Shown: positions 1 to 4,743, counted from the first letter of the stretch. The stretch is 6,278 nucleotides of DNA from Solirubrobacteraceae bacterium (GCA_030447005.1 JAUJME010000096.1:1-6278), one strand, 5' to 3'. The notes: generated by a model not told the origin, from the letters alone. Made by a program: numbers and translations.

Positions 1-115
1 CGTAGGACCCCATGCGGGTGAAGTGCATCCACAGGTGGCGCTTGGCCAGCTCCTGGAGATGGCTCTGGTCCTGTGCCGTGCCCGTGGTGACGGCCTGGTC
101 CTCGACTGCAGCCAT
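1..115 (-). CDS. Class III (omega-type) aminotransferase, N-terminal fragment
   Basis: Only the first 38 codons lie in the window; the gene runs off the left edge. The translation starts MAAVEDQAVTTGTAQDQ and reaches AKRHLWMHFTRMGSY. The block RHLWMHFTRMG is one I recognise from the start of actinobacterial PLP-dependent class III aminotransferases (aspartate aminotransferase family, acetylornithine/GABA/omega-amino acid type), which transfer an amino group from an amine or omega-amino acid to an oxo-acid in the cytoplasm. The PLP lysine and the substrate-binding parts lie outside, so the substrate cannot be named. The ATG at 115-113 is supported by GGAGG at 125-121, five bases upstream. The identification rests on a short stretch and could change with more sequence. 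Confidence 0.72.
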   Translation of the reverse strand, partial: MAAVEDQAVTTGTAQDQSHLQELAKRHLWMHFTRMGSY

Positions 116-118
116 GGT

Positions 119-125
119 CTCCTCC
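119..125 (-). promoter_or_regulatory. Ribosome binding site of the aminotransferase gene
   Basis: On the minus strand GGAGGAG (125-119) precedes the ATG at 115, with five bases between GGAGG and the start. It is one of the few clear Shine-Dalgarno sequences in the window and fixes the aminotransferase start. Confidence 0.75.
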
Positions 126-132
126 GCTCCCT

Positions 133-147
133 TCGACGATTCGTCGA
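133..147. promoter_or_regulatory. 15-bp perfect dyad in the aminotransferase leader
   Basis: TCGACGA-T-TCGTCGA is a perfect palindrome with 7-bp arms and a one-base centre. It lies between the proposed transcription start and the ribosome binding site of the aminotransferase gene. Its centre is about 30 bp from that of the dyad at 162-179, roughly three helical turns, and both share CGATTCGT (137-144 and 159-166). A repressor operator is plausible; an RNA hairpin is unlikely because the centre is too short. Confidence 0.45.
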
Positions 148-161
148 CGCCCGTGCGCCGA

Positions 162-179
162 TTCGTACAACCATACGAA
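162..179. promoter_or_regulatory. 18-bp dyad overlapping the aminotransferase -10 region, probable operator
   Basis: TTCGTA-caacca-TACGAA has perfect 6-bp arms around a 6-bp spacer, the size and shape typical of operators bound by dimeric TetR- or GntR-type regulators. It covers the proposed -10 hexamer and start point of the aminotransferase promoter, which suits a repressor. No regulator gene lies in the window, so the family is a guess. Confidence 0.5.
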
Positions 180-198
180 CCGGCGCGCGGGCGCGCAA
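170..198 (-). promoter_or_regulatory. Candidate promoter of the aminotransferase gene
   Basis: On the minus strand TTGCGC (198-193) and TATGGT (175-170) are separated by 17 bases. The -35 matches TTGACA at three of six positions and the -10 matches TATAAT at four of six. Transcription would begin near position 163, giving a leader of about 48 nt. The match is modest; the overlap with the dyad at 162-179 and the correct distance to the ribosome binding site support it. Confidence 0.4.
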
Positions 199-200
199 CG

Positions 201-1085
201 TCAGCGCAGCGCCGTGAAGGAGATCGACCCGCTCGAGCAGCGGACGCTCCGGCGCCCCGGCGTGCGGGCGACGCTCGTCGCGCTGTAGGTCCCCGTCGCC
301 CCCTGGGCGGTGAAGCGGCCGTCGAGCCGGAACTTCGTGGTCGTCCGGCCGCCGCCGCGGAAGCGGACGGAGAAGCGCTCGCGGCTGCGGAACGTGCCGT
401 CGGGCTGGACGGTCATCGCCGGGCTCGCGTTGACGAGGTAGTCGGTGATCCCGATGCTCGCGCAGCGCAGCGGGACGCCGACCTGGGTCGGGTCGACCCG
501 GCGGCCGTCGGCCGACAGCTTGAGCGCGACCGGCACCGCGGCGCCGCGGTACCGCGCCGATCCGCCGCCGAACAACGCCGCCCCCGCCGGCGCCGCGCCC
601 GCGGCCCCCGGCCCGCCGGCCGTCGAGCGCAGCGCCACCTGGAGCGTCTCGTCGCAGCGCACGCGCCGGCCCTGCGCCTTGAAGCTCGCCACGAAGCGGA
701 CGGTCCCGCCGCCCGTCGCGCCGTCGAAGCCCAGGTCGACGGTCGCGCGGCCGCGCGGCCGGCTCCCCTTGATCGCGTAGAGGTAGTTGCGGGTCGCCGT
801 CTCGGCGCGGAGTCGGCCGTCAGGGCCGGTCTGGCCGTTCACCACGAACTGCTGGACGGCGCCCGGCCGCCGGTTGCAGCGGACCGACAGCGAGCCGACC
901 AGGCGCACGCTCCGGCCGTCCGCGGCGACGGCGGCGCTGAGCAGCATGTTGTTGCCGCCCTGGCGGAACGAGACGGGCAGCTGTCCGCCGCCGTAGGTGG
1001 CGCCCGGCATGGGCGCCGCGGCGGCCGGCGCTGCGAAGGACAGGGACAGTGCGACGGCCGCGAACGGCGCTGAACGGTTCTTCAT
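201..1085 (-). CDS. Secreted protein with two tandem homologous beta-rich domains, unknown function
   Basis: The protein is 294 residues. It begins with a typical Sec signal peptide: MKNRS, a hydrophobic stretch to about residue 20, then AAPAAAA with likely cleavage near residue 24. Two related domains follow: residues 31-153 and 179-294, joined by an Ala/Gly/Pro linker (154-178). Both contain, in the same order, Y-x-G...PV, (S/A)ADGR-x-V, a V-x(3)-RC segment (C70, C208), a short V-N strand, PDG-x-(F/L)R, Gly/Arg-rich strands ending in a (V/L)-x-(A/G)-x-F-x-A-Q-G segment, and (R/S)VRC (C144, C283). Each domain therefore has one cysteine pair, probably a disulfide. I do not recognise a named family. 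The ATG at 1085 follows directly on a -10-like TATTGT and directly precedes the signal peptide. The frame stays open upstream to 1973, but that part is an out-of-frame reading of the transporter gene. Confidence 0.82.
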   Translation of the reverse strand: MKNRSAPFAAVALSLSFAAPAAAAPMPGATYGGGQLPVSFRQGGNNMLLSAAVAADGRSVRLVGSLSVRCNRRPGAVQQFVVNGQTGPDGRLRAETATRNYLYAIKGSRPRGRATVDLGFDGATGGGTVRFVASFKAQGRRVRCDETLQVALRSTAGGPGAAGAAPAGAALFGGGSARYRGAAVPVALKLSADGRRVDPTQVGVPLRCASIGITDYLVNASPAMTVQPDGTFRSRERFSVRFRGGGRTTTKFRLDGRFTAQGATGTYSATSVARTPGRRSVRCSSGSISFTALR

Positions 1086-1092
1086 CGCGCCG

Positions 1093-1098
1093 ACAATA
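1093..1098 (-). promoter_or_regulatory. Candidate -10 element for leaderless transcription of the secreted-protein gene
   Basis: TATTGT (minus strand, 1098-1093) fits the actinobacterial TANNNT -10 pattern. It ends seven bases before the ATG at 1085, so transcription could start at or next to the A of the start codon. No Shine-Dalgarno precedes this ATG, which fits a leaderless mRNA. No convincing -35 is visible. Confidence 0.35.
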
Positions 1099-1132
1099 CG
1101 GCGCAGCGGCGCGCGGCGCGGTGCAGTGCTTG

Positions 1133-2008
1133 TTACGGCGTGGCGTTCGCCGCCGCGGCGCGCACCGGCGGCGGCGTCAGCAGCGCGGCGGCGATGACCA
1201 TCGCGAAGGCCAGGATCTGGATGACGATCCCCAGCGCGTCGCCCGGCATCGGGTCGCCGAAGACGACGATCCCGCCGGCGATGCACGAGACGTTGGCGGC
1301 CGTCGAGGTGGCGGCGATGACCGGGACGGCCTCGCCCTCCTGCATGCCCCGCGCCGAGGCGTAGAAGGCGACGACCGACGCGACGATCGCGACCGCCATC
1401 CACGGGGAGAGCAGGATCCCCAGCACCCCGCTGCCGCCCAGGCCGGTGAGGGCCTTGATGGCGATGTCCGAGACGCCGAAGAGCAGGCCCGCGGCGCCGC
1501 CGAGCATCACGCCGTGGTGATGGGTGGGGGCGCCCATGCGGGGCCCGGAGATCAGCAGCGCGCCCAGCGCGAGCAGGCCGGCCTCGAAGCCGATCATCGC
1601 GCCGACGGAGAAGGCGGAGTGCGAGCCGGAGTGGCTCGGCAGCGTGACCACCAGCAGCACGAGGCCGAGCGCGGTGAGCCCGACGCCGACCCACTGCCGG
1701 CGGCTGACGGAGAAGCCGAAGATGCGGTCGGCCATCACGGCGAGGACCACGACGCCGGTCGAGAGCACCGCCTGGACCACCGAGAGCGGGGCGAAGACCA
1801 GCGCGGCGACGTGGAGGATCCACGCGCCCAGCGCCACGGCCATGCCGATGGCGAACCACTTCGAGGCGAAGAGCGACTTGACGGTCCGCAGCGGGTGCGA
1901 GACGTCGACCTGCGGGGCGGCGTTGGCCCCGCGGTGCTTGTAGAGGAAGCCCAGCTGCGTGGCGACGGCGCACGCGAAGGCGAGCAGGATGCCCAGGTTC
2001 AGTGACAT
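1133..2008 (-). CDS. DMT-superfamily (EamA/NIPA-like) integral membrane transporter
   Basis: The protein has 291 residues and is almost entirely hydrophobic. Membrane segments can be placed at about 3-21, 51-71, 74-93, 105-123, 134-154, 167-186, 194-214, 228-249 and 256-277, giving nine or ten helices in two similar halves, as in drug/metabolite transporters. The stretch around residues 74-123 (PLSVVQAVLSTGVVVLAV, then a basic SRRQW loop and a Gly/Leu-rich helix) is the typical end of the first half. The second half has GVSDIAIKAL and a final VFGDP-MPGD loop. The N-terminal layout is also like NIPA Mg2+ transporter relatives; the substrate cannot be told. A cytoplasmic-type loop carries PTHHHG (161-166). 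There is no Shine-Dalgarno: the 20 bases before the ATG are pyrimidine-rich. The stop lies 47 nt before the secreted-protein gene, so read-through into that gene is possible. Confidence 0.85.
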   Translation of the reverse strand: MSLNLGILLAFACAVATQLGFLYKHRGANAAPQVDVSHPLRTVKSLFASKWFAIGMAVALGAWILHVAALVFAPLSVVQAVLSTGVVVLAVMADRIFGFSVSRRQWVGVGLTALGLVLLVVTLPSHSGSHSAFSVGAMIGFEAGLLALGALLISGPRMGAPTHHHGVMLGGAAGLLFGVSDIAIKALTGLGGSGVLGILLSPWMAVAIVASVVAFYASARGMQEGEAVPVIAATSTAANVSCIAGGIVVFGDPMPGDALGIVIQILAFAMVIAAALLTPPPVRAAAANATP

Positions 2009-2101
2009 GAGAGGTGGGGAGAAGGCACGATCTGCGTGGGGTCCGACGGGACTGCCCCTGTCATCGGACGCCCGGCCCTGTGCCTTGATAGGACCTTGCG
2101 G
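2009..2101. promoter_or_regulatory. Divergent intergenic region between transporter and HAD-fold gene
   Basis: These 93 bp must hold the promoters of both divergent genes. I see no convincing -35/-10 pair on either strand. A 6-bp inverted repeat, GTCCGA (2041-2046) and TCGGAC (2064-2069), lies in the middle; it is too short and too widely spaced to call. AGGA at 2090-2093 lies eight bases before the chosen GTG of the HAD-fold gene. Confidence 0.4.
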
Positions 2102-2104
2102 GTG
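2090..2104 (+). promoter_or_regulatory. Ribosome binding site and GTG start of the HAD-fold gene
   Basis: AGGA (2090-2093) is eight bases before GTG at 2102. It favours this start over the in-frame GTG at 2036, which would add 22 residues. The purine-rich GGGGAGAAGG at 2015-2024 could serve the earlier GTG, with a longer gap of 11 bases. The first HAD motif begins only 18 residues after the 2102 start, as expected for a short family member. Confidence 0.5.
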
Positions 2105-2638
2105 ACTCAGGCTAGCGACCCTGGCTCAAGCGAAGCCCCGGTACCCCCTCTGCTCCTCATCGACGTCGACGGCGTCATCTCGCTGTTCGGCTTCGCGCCC
2201 GGATCGCCTCCTCCGGGCCGCTTCGCCGTGGTGGACGGACTACCCCACCTGCTGTCCGAGCAGGCGGGAAGACGGATCTCTCGCCTGGCCCGCAGCTTCG
2301 AGGCCGTGTGGTGCACGGGGTGGGAGGAGCGCGCCGGCGAGCACCTCCCCCACCTCCTCGCCCTCGAGTGCGACCCGTTCCAGCACCTGGCGTTCGCCGG
2401 ATCGGCGGAGGATCCCGGCCGCCACTGGAAGCTCGACGCCATCGAGGCGCACGCCGGCCCGGACCGCCCCGTGGCCTGGATCGACGACGGCCACGACGAG
2501 CGCACGCGCGCGTGGGCGGCGCGGCGTCCCGGGCCCACGCTGCTGGTGCAGACGGACCCGGCGGTCGGGCTCACCGACGAGCACGTCTCCGAGCTCGAAG
2601 CCTGGGCGGGCGACTCGGCGCATCAGCGCTCGCCGTAG
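2102..2638 (+). CDS. HAD-superfamily hydrolase-like protein
   Basis: From the GTG at 2102 the protein has 178 residues, and the HAD motifs appear in order. Motif I is LLLIDVDGV, with the nucleophile/acid pair D21 and D23. Motif II is the Thr in VWCTGW (T72). Motif III is K110 in RHWKLDAI. Motif IV is WIDDGHDE (D128, D129, E133). The spacing fits a small, nearly capless HAD phosphatase-like fold. I recall similar short proteins in actinobacteria annotated simply as HAD-domain proteins, some likened to HAD domains of RNA-repair proteins; the substrate is unknown. All catalytic positions are kept, so it is probably an active phosphohydrolase. It is the only plus-strand gene here. Its last 16 nt overlap, on the opposite strand, the end of the second emfourin-like segment. 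Confidence 0.85.
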   Translation: MTQASDPGSSEAPVPPLLLIDVDGVISLFGFAPGSPPPGRFAVVDGLPHLLSEQAGRRISRLARSFEAVWCTGWEERAGEHLPHLLALECDPFQHLAFAGSAEDPGRHWKLDAIEAHAGPDRPVAWIDDGHDERTRAWAARRPGPTLLVQTDPAVGLTDEHVSELEAWAGDSAHQRSP

Positions 2639-2856
2639 CGGTCCGCCAGGCCGTTGAGCTCGCCGATCAGCGGCTCGAGCTCCGGCGGCATGCCCTCGTC
2701 GTCGGTGTCGAGCGTGTGCCCGCGGCAGACGATCCGGTGCCCGTGGTCGTCGGCGCTCGAGCCCGAGTCGCCCGTGTCGTCGGGGACGGCCGCGAGGTCG
2801 GTGCCGGCGGCGGCCGAGCGCAGCTCGGCGAGCTCTGCGTCCGTGAGCCGCTCAGG
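2623..2856 (-). other. Second emfourin-like segment in the +1 frame after the lipoprotein stop (frameshift extension or remnant)
   Basis: This frame reads 77 codons from CCT at 2856 to a TGA at 2625-2623, beginning PERLTDAELAELRS and ending GLADRYGER. Residues 3-77 align without any gap to residues 81-155 of the lipoprotein just upstream, with 31 of 75 identical: RL..EL..LR, DLA-x-VP, GH....G-x-T, DD, P-x-E..PL-x-GEL..L-x-DR. The frame is open back to 3138 but contains no ATG, GTG or TTG before an internal ATG at 2691, which would give only 22 residues. It therefore has no start of its own. The junction is CCC TGA, a plausible +1 slip site. It lacks the first third of an emfourin domain (the GG-x-AG strands). 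The three readings are a programmed frameshift product of about 231 residues, a duplication remnant, or a single-base assembly error. Confidence 0.6.
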
Positions 2857-2857
2857 G
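2851..2857 (-). other. Candidate +1 frameshift site CCC_TGAG at the lipoprotein stop
   Basis: On the minus strand the last sense codon CCC (2857-2855) is followed by TGA (2854-2852) and G. A proline tRNA on CCC can re-pair with CCU one base downstream, and the UGA in the A site is slow, the same logic as CUU_UGA in prfB. After the slip, reading continues GAG CGG CTC into the second emfourin-like segment. The stop also sits in a small palindrome, TGAGC-G-GCTCA (2854-2844). No internal Shine-Dalgarno-like stimulator is visible upstream. Confidence 0.4.
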
Positions 2858-3319
2858 CTCGTAGTGGCGGTCGACGAGCGCGCTGAGCTCGCCGAACAGC
2901 GGGGAGATCTCCTTGGGCGCCGAGACGTCGTCGCCCGCGACGGTGCGGCCCTGGTAGGTGACCTCGTGGCCGAAGGCGTCGGGAACCGGCCGCGGGCTGC
3001 GCGACACGGCCGGCACCGAGGCGAGGTCGACGCGCGCGAGCTCCTCCCGCAGCCGGGCGAGCTCCTCCGGGGCGAGCCGGAACCGCCGGGTGCCCATGCG
3101 GACGGTCGCGAGCACCGCGCGCCCGTCCGGCTCGACCGTCAGGCGGTGCACGCGCCCGGCCAGGCCGCCGCCGCGGACGTAGGTCAGCCGCCCGTCGAGC
3201 GCCGGCGGATCGGGGGAATCGCTCCGCCCGCCCCCGCCTCCGCCGCCGTCCTCTCCGCAAGCCGCCGCGAGCAGCGCGAGCGCGGCGAGGAGGAGCACAC
3301 GTCGGGCCACGCTCAGCAT
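2852..3319 (-). CDS. Emfourin-like (M4 protease inhibitor) lipoprotein
   Basis: The protein has 155 residues. Residues 1-20 form a lipoprotein signal peptide (MLSVARR, then an Ala/Leu core) ending at LAAAC with lipidated C21. The -3 position is Ala, slightly off the ideal lipobox. A Gly7 run (25-31) and a Pro/Asp linker follow. Residues 43-155 resemble emfourin (M4in), the inhibitor encoded beside protealysin-type M4 proteases. Visible features are a GGGLAG strand-turn (50-55), a short strand pair, LAPEELARLREEL helix (82-94), VDLASVP, a Pro-rich loop, then DAFGHEVTY-x-GRTV, a DD loop and a C-terminal PLFGELSALVDR helix. The ATG overlaps the protease stop by seven bases (ATGCTGA), so the two are translationally coupled. 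Likely role: surface-anchored control of, or protection from, the neighbouring protease. The assignment is by pattern memory; position next to an M4 protease strengthens it. Confidence 0.82.
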   Translation of the reverse strand: MLSVARRVLLLAALALLAAACGEDGGGGGGGRSDSPDPPALDGRLTYVRGGGLAGRVHRLTVEPDGRAVLATVRMGTRRFRLAPEELARLREELARVDLASVPAVSRSPRPVPDAFGHEVTYQGRTVAGDDVSAPKEISPLFGELSALVDRHYEP

Positions 3320-4359
3320 CCTTCCACCTCCGGGGCGGTCCAGCTGCCGTCCAGGCCGACCGCCGCGAAGGCGGCGTCCGTCCCGCGCTCCTCGGCGCTG
3401 CCGGCGCCGTGGAGCTCGCGCACCGCCGCCAGCGAGGCGGAGCGGAAGTCCTCGAAGCCCGAGTCGGCCCGCAGATGCTCGGTGAGCGCGCGGTAGACGA
3501 TCTGCTCGGCCTTCTGGCGCCCGACGCGCTCGACGAGCTCGTAGTACGCCCGGTTGGGGATGCCGCTGTTCGTGTGGACCCCGCCGTAGTCGGTGCGGTC
3601 CGTCCCGTCGTTGGCCTGGGCGAGGAAGTCGTCGACGTGCGCGGGCTGGCCGAAGCGCGCGGGATCCGCCATGTCGCGGATCGCCCCCGTGGGGAGGTCC
3701 TCGCCGATCTCCCAGTCGTCCGTGTCGACGTTGGCGGCGAAGATGTCGGACATCGACTCGTTGAGGGCCCCCGGCTGGCAGCGGTACTCGAGGCGGGCCG
3801 TCCGCTCGGTGACGGCGTGGGAGAGCTCGTGGGCGGTGACGTCGAGCGAGAGCCCGAACCCCTCGCCGAACTTCATGCGGTCCCCGTCCCAGAAGGCGTT
3901 CTGCGTCGGGACGCCCGCCTTGGTGCAGTAGTTGATCCACGCCTCCAACGCGCTGCCCTGGCCGTCGTAGGAGTCGCGCGTGAAGGTGTCGGCGAAGTAG
4001 TCGTCGACCCGCCCGAGGTTGTCGTAGACGGCGTCGGCCTCGCGGTTGCCCGACGGCGGGTCGCCCTCCTTGCGCACGACCTCGCCCGGGTCGTCGCCGT
4101 TGCAGGCGGAGTCGCGGACCTCGCGCGGCGCGGTGCCGGCCTGGGGCGCGGGGGCGGGCTCGGCGCGGGCGCTGCGGGCGGCCGGCGCCTGGCCGCAGTC
4201 CGTGCCGCCGGCGATCTCGCAGACGAGCCGCTCGACCTGGCGCGCCACGCCGCCGCCGAGGTCCGCCGAGGCGAGCCCGAGGACGAGCGTGGCGGCGACG
4301 AGCAGCGCGCCGAGGTACTCGGCCGCCCCCTGACCGGCCTGGTCGCTCGCCCGCCGCAT
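3313..4359 (-). CDS. Thermolysin-family (M4) metalloprotease with prepilin-like N-terminus
   Basis: The protein has 348 residues. The catalytic part (about 110-337) carries NAFWDG (154-159), the zinc motif HELSH (H177, E178, H181), the third ligand E201 in NESMSD exactly 20 residues after H181 as in thermolysin, DWEIGED, and GGVHTNSG with H262 matching thermolysin H231. All residues needed for zinc-dependent peptide hydrolysis are present. The N-terminus is unusual. MRRASDQAG is followed by QGAAEY, giving Gly9 as a cleavage point with Glu at +5, the class III prepilin (Flp/Tad) pattern, then a hydrophobic helix (about 15-33). A Cys-containing linker (C47, C55, C86) replaces the usual FTP/PepSY propeptide. 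I infer an exported protease anchored by, or processed at, this segment. The ATG at 4359 has no Shine-Dalgarno, but the leader pattern directly after it supports the start. The inhibitor-like lipoprotein follows with a 7-nt overlap. Confidence 0.95.
   Translation of the reverse strand: MRRASDQAGQGAAEYLGALLVAATLVLGLASADLGGGVARQVERLVCEIAGGTDCGQAPAARSARAEPAPAPQAGTAPREVRDSACNGDDPGEVVRKEGDPPSGNREADAVYDNLGRVDDYFADTFTRDSYDGQGSALEAWINYCTKAGVPTQNAFWDGDRMKFGEGFGLSLDVTAHELSHAVTERTARLEYRCQPGALNESMSDIFAANVDTDDWEIGEDLPTGAIRDMADPARFGQPAHVDDFLAQANDGTDRTDYGGVHTNSGIPNRAYYELVERVGRQKAEQIVYRALTEHLRADSGFEDFRSASLAAVRELHGAGSAEERGTDAAFAAVGLDGSWTAPEVEGC
3327..3331 (-). promoter_or_regulatory. Strong Shine-Dalgarno of the emfourin-like lipoprotein gene
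   Basis: GGAGG (3331-3327) lies seven bases before the ATG at 3319, inside the last codons of the protease gene. It fixes the lipoprotein start. The protease itself has no such site, which suggests the inhibitor may be translated at least as well as the protease. Confidence 0.8.
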
Positions 4360-4401
4360 GGGGGAACGGTGGCGCGGCGCGGTCCGGCCCGCGAGAGGCG
4401 C

Positions 4402-4450
4402 GGGACCTGTTTCGGGCCTTGGGACCGGGCCTCATTCGAGGTGGGACCTG
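4402..4450. promoter_or_regulatory. Three GGGACC repeats and a TTGACG hexamer upstream of the protease
   Basis: GGGACC occurs at 4402-4407, 4421-4426 and 4443-4448, 19 and 22 bases apart. The outer two extend to GGGACCTG, exactly 41 bases apart. They lie about 43-90 bases before the protease start. On the minus strand TTGACG (4458-4453) is a near-perfect -35, but no good -10 lies 16-18 bases downstream. The group may be a promoter/operator region; evidence is weak. Confidence 0.3.
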
Positions 4451-4461
4451 AACGTCAACCC

Positions 4462-4665
4462 CGGCTGGTGAGGGCGGAGGTGGTCGAGCGTGCATGAGGC
4501 GCCGATCGCCGCGGGCGCTCCCGCACAACGTGCCAATCGTCGAGCACCCACCCGGTCTCTGGCACGTCAGGTGGACATAGCCCGCACCACCTGCCAATCC
4601 AGCGCGACCCGCCCTCCGTTGGCACGTTGAGCGGGCGCCAGTAACAGCTCCTCCCTCACCAGCCG
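4462..4665. repeat. 204-bp palindromic element with nested inverted repeats
   Basis: The ends are an 18-bp inverted repeat with 17 matches: CGGCTGGTGAGGG plus C plus GGAG (4462-4479) against its complement at 4648-4665. Inside lies a second pair, 4514-4536 and 4619-4639, which matches over about 20 positions with a 2-nt gap and includes the perfect CAACGTGCCAA / TTGGCACGTTG (4526-4536, 4619-4629). At the centre is a 7-bp stem CAGGTGG / CCACCTG (4568-4574, 4587-4593) with a 12-nt loop. The motif ACSTGCCA occurs four times in alternating orientation, centred near 4533, 4562, 4594 and 4622. No coding potential is seen and no clear target-site duplication flanks it. It could be a MITE-like repeat, a structured RNA or an operator array. 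Confidence 0.65.
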
Positions 4666-4704
4666 CAGTTCGCCCTGAAGCGCCGCCGACCACGACGGCG
4701 AAGC

Positions 4705-4734
4705 AGGCCGGCGGCTCACCCGAGCCGCCGGCCT
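4705..4734 (-). terminator. Rho-independent-type terminator of rpoC
   Basis: A perfect 13-bp GC-rich stem, AGGCCGGCGGCTC (4705-4717) and GAGCCGCCGGCCT (4722-4734), encloses a 4-nt loop. It begins ten bases after the rpoC stop. Only a short, interrupted T tract follows on the minus strand (TGCTTCG), as is usual in high-GC actinobacteria. It separates rpoC from the intergenic element and the protease. Confidence 0.85.
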
Positions 4735-4743
4735 CCCGCCCAT

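Noticed and set aside
183..196. GCGCGC-rich inverted repeat after the secreted-protein stop as a terminator
   Set aside because: The stem is short, has almost no loop and is not followed by a T tract; such runs are common by chance at this GC content.
12..1073. Long plus-strand open frames at 12-1073, 1049-2005 and 3409-4497
   Set aside because: All are antisense to well-supported genes, have shadow-like Arg/Ala/Gly/Asp composition, and show no recognisable motif.
1086..1973. Minus-strand open frame extending the secreted protein by 296 residues upstream
   Set aside because: It overlaps the transporter gene in another frame and is rich in Arg/Gly/Pro as expected of a GC-rich shadow. The signal peptide at 1085 marks the true start.
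2623..2691. Separate small gene starting at the ATG at 2691
   Set aside because: It would give only 22 residues, begins in the middle of the homologous segment and has no ribosome binding site.
4432..4458. TTGACG-based promoter for the protease
   Set aside because: The -35 is good, but no acceptable -10 lies 16-18 bases away (the best match is only 13 away), so it is noted only as weak evidence within the upstream region.
4560..4576. TGGCACG as a sigma-54 -24 element (also at 4620)
   Set aside because: The matching GC of a -12 element is absent at the required distance, and actinobacteria generally lack sigma-54. The motif belongs to the repeated ACSTGCCA set.
4526..4629. CRISPR-like short repeat array
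   Set aside because: There are only four short copies in alternating orientation, nested in a palindrome, with no constant repeat length and no cas gene.
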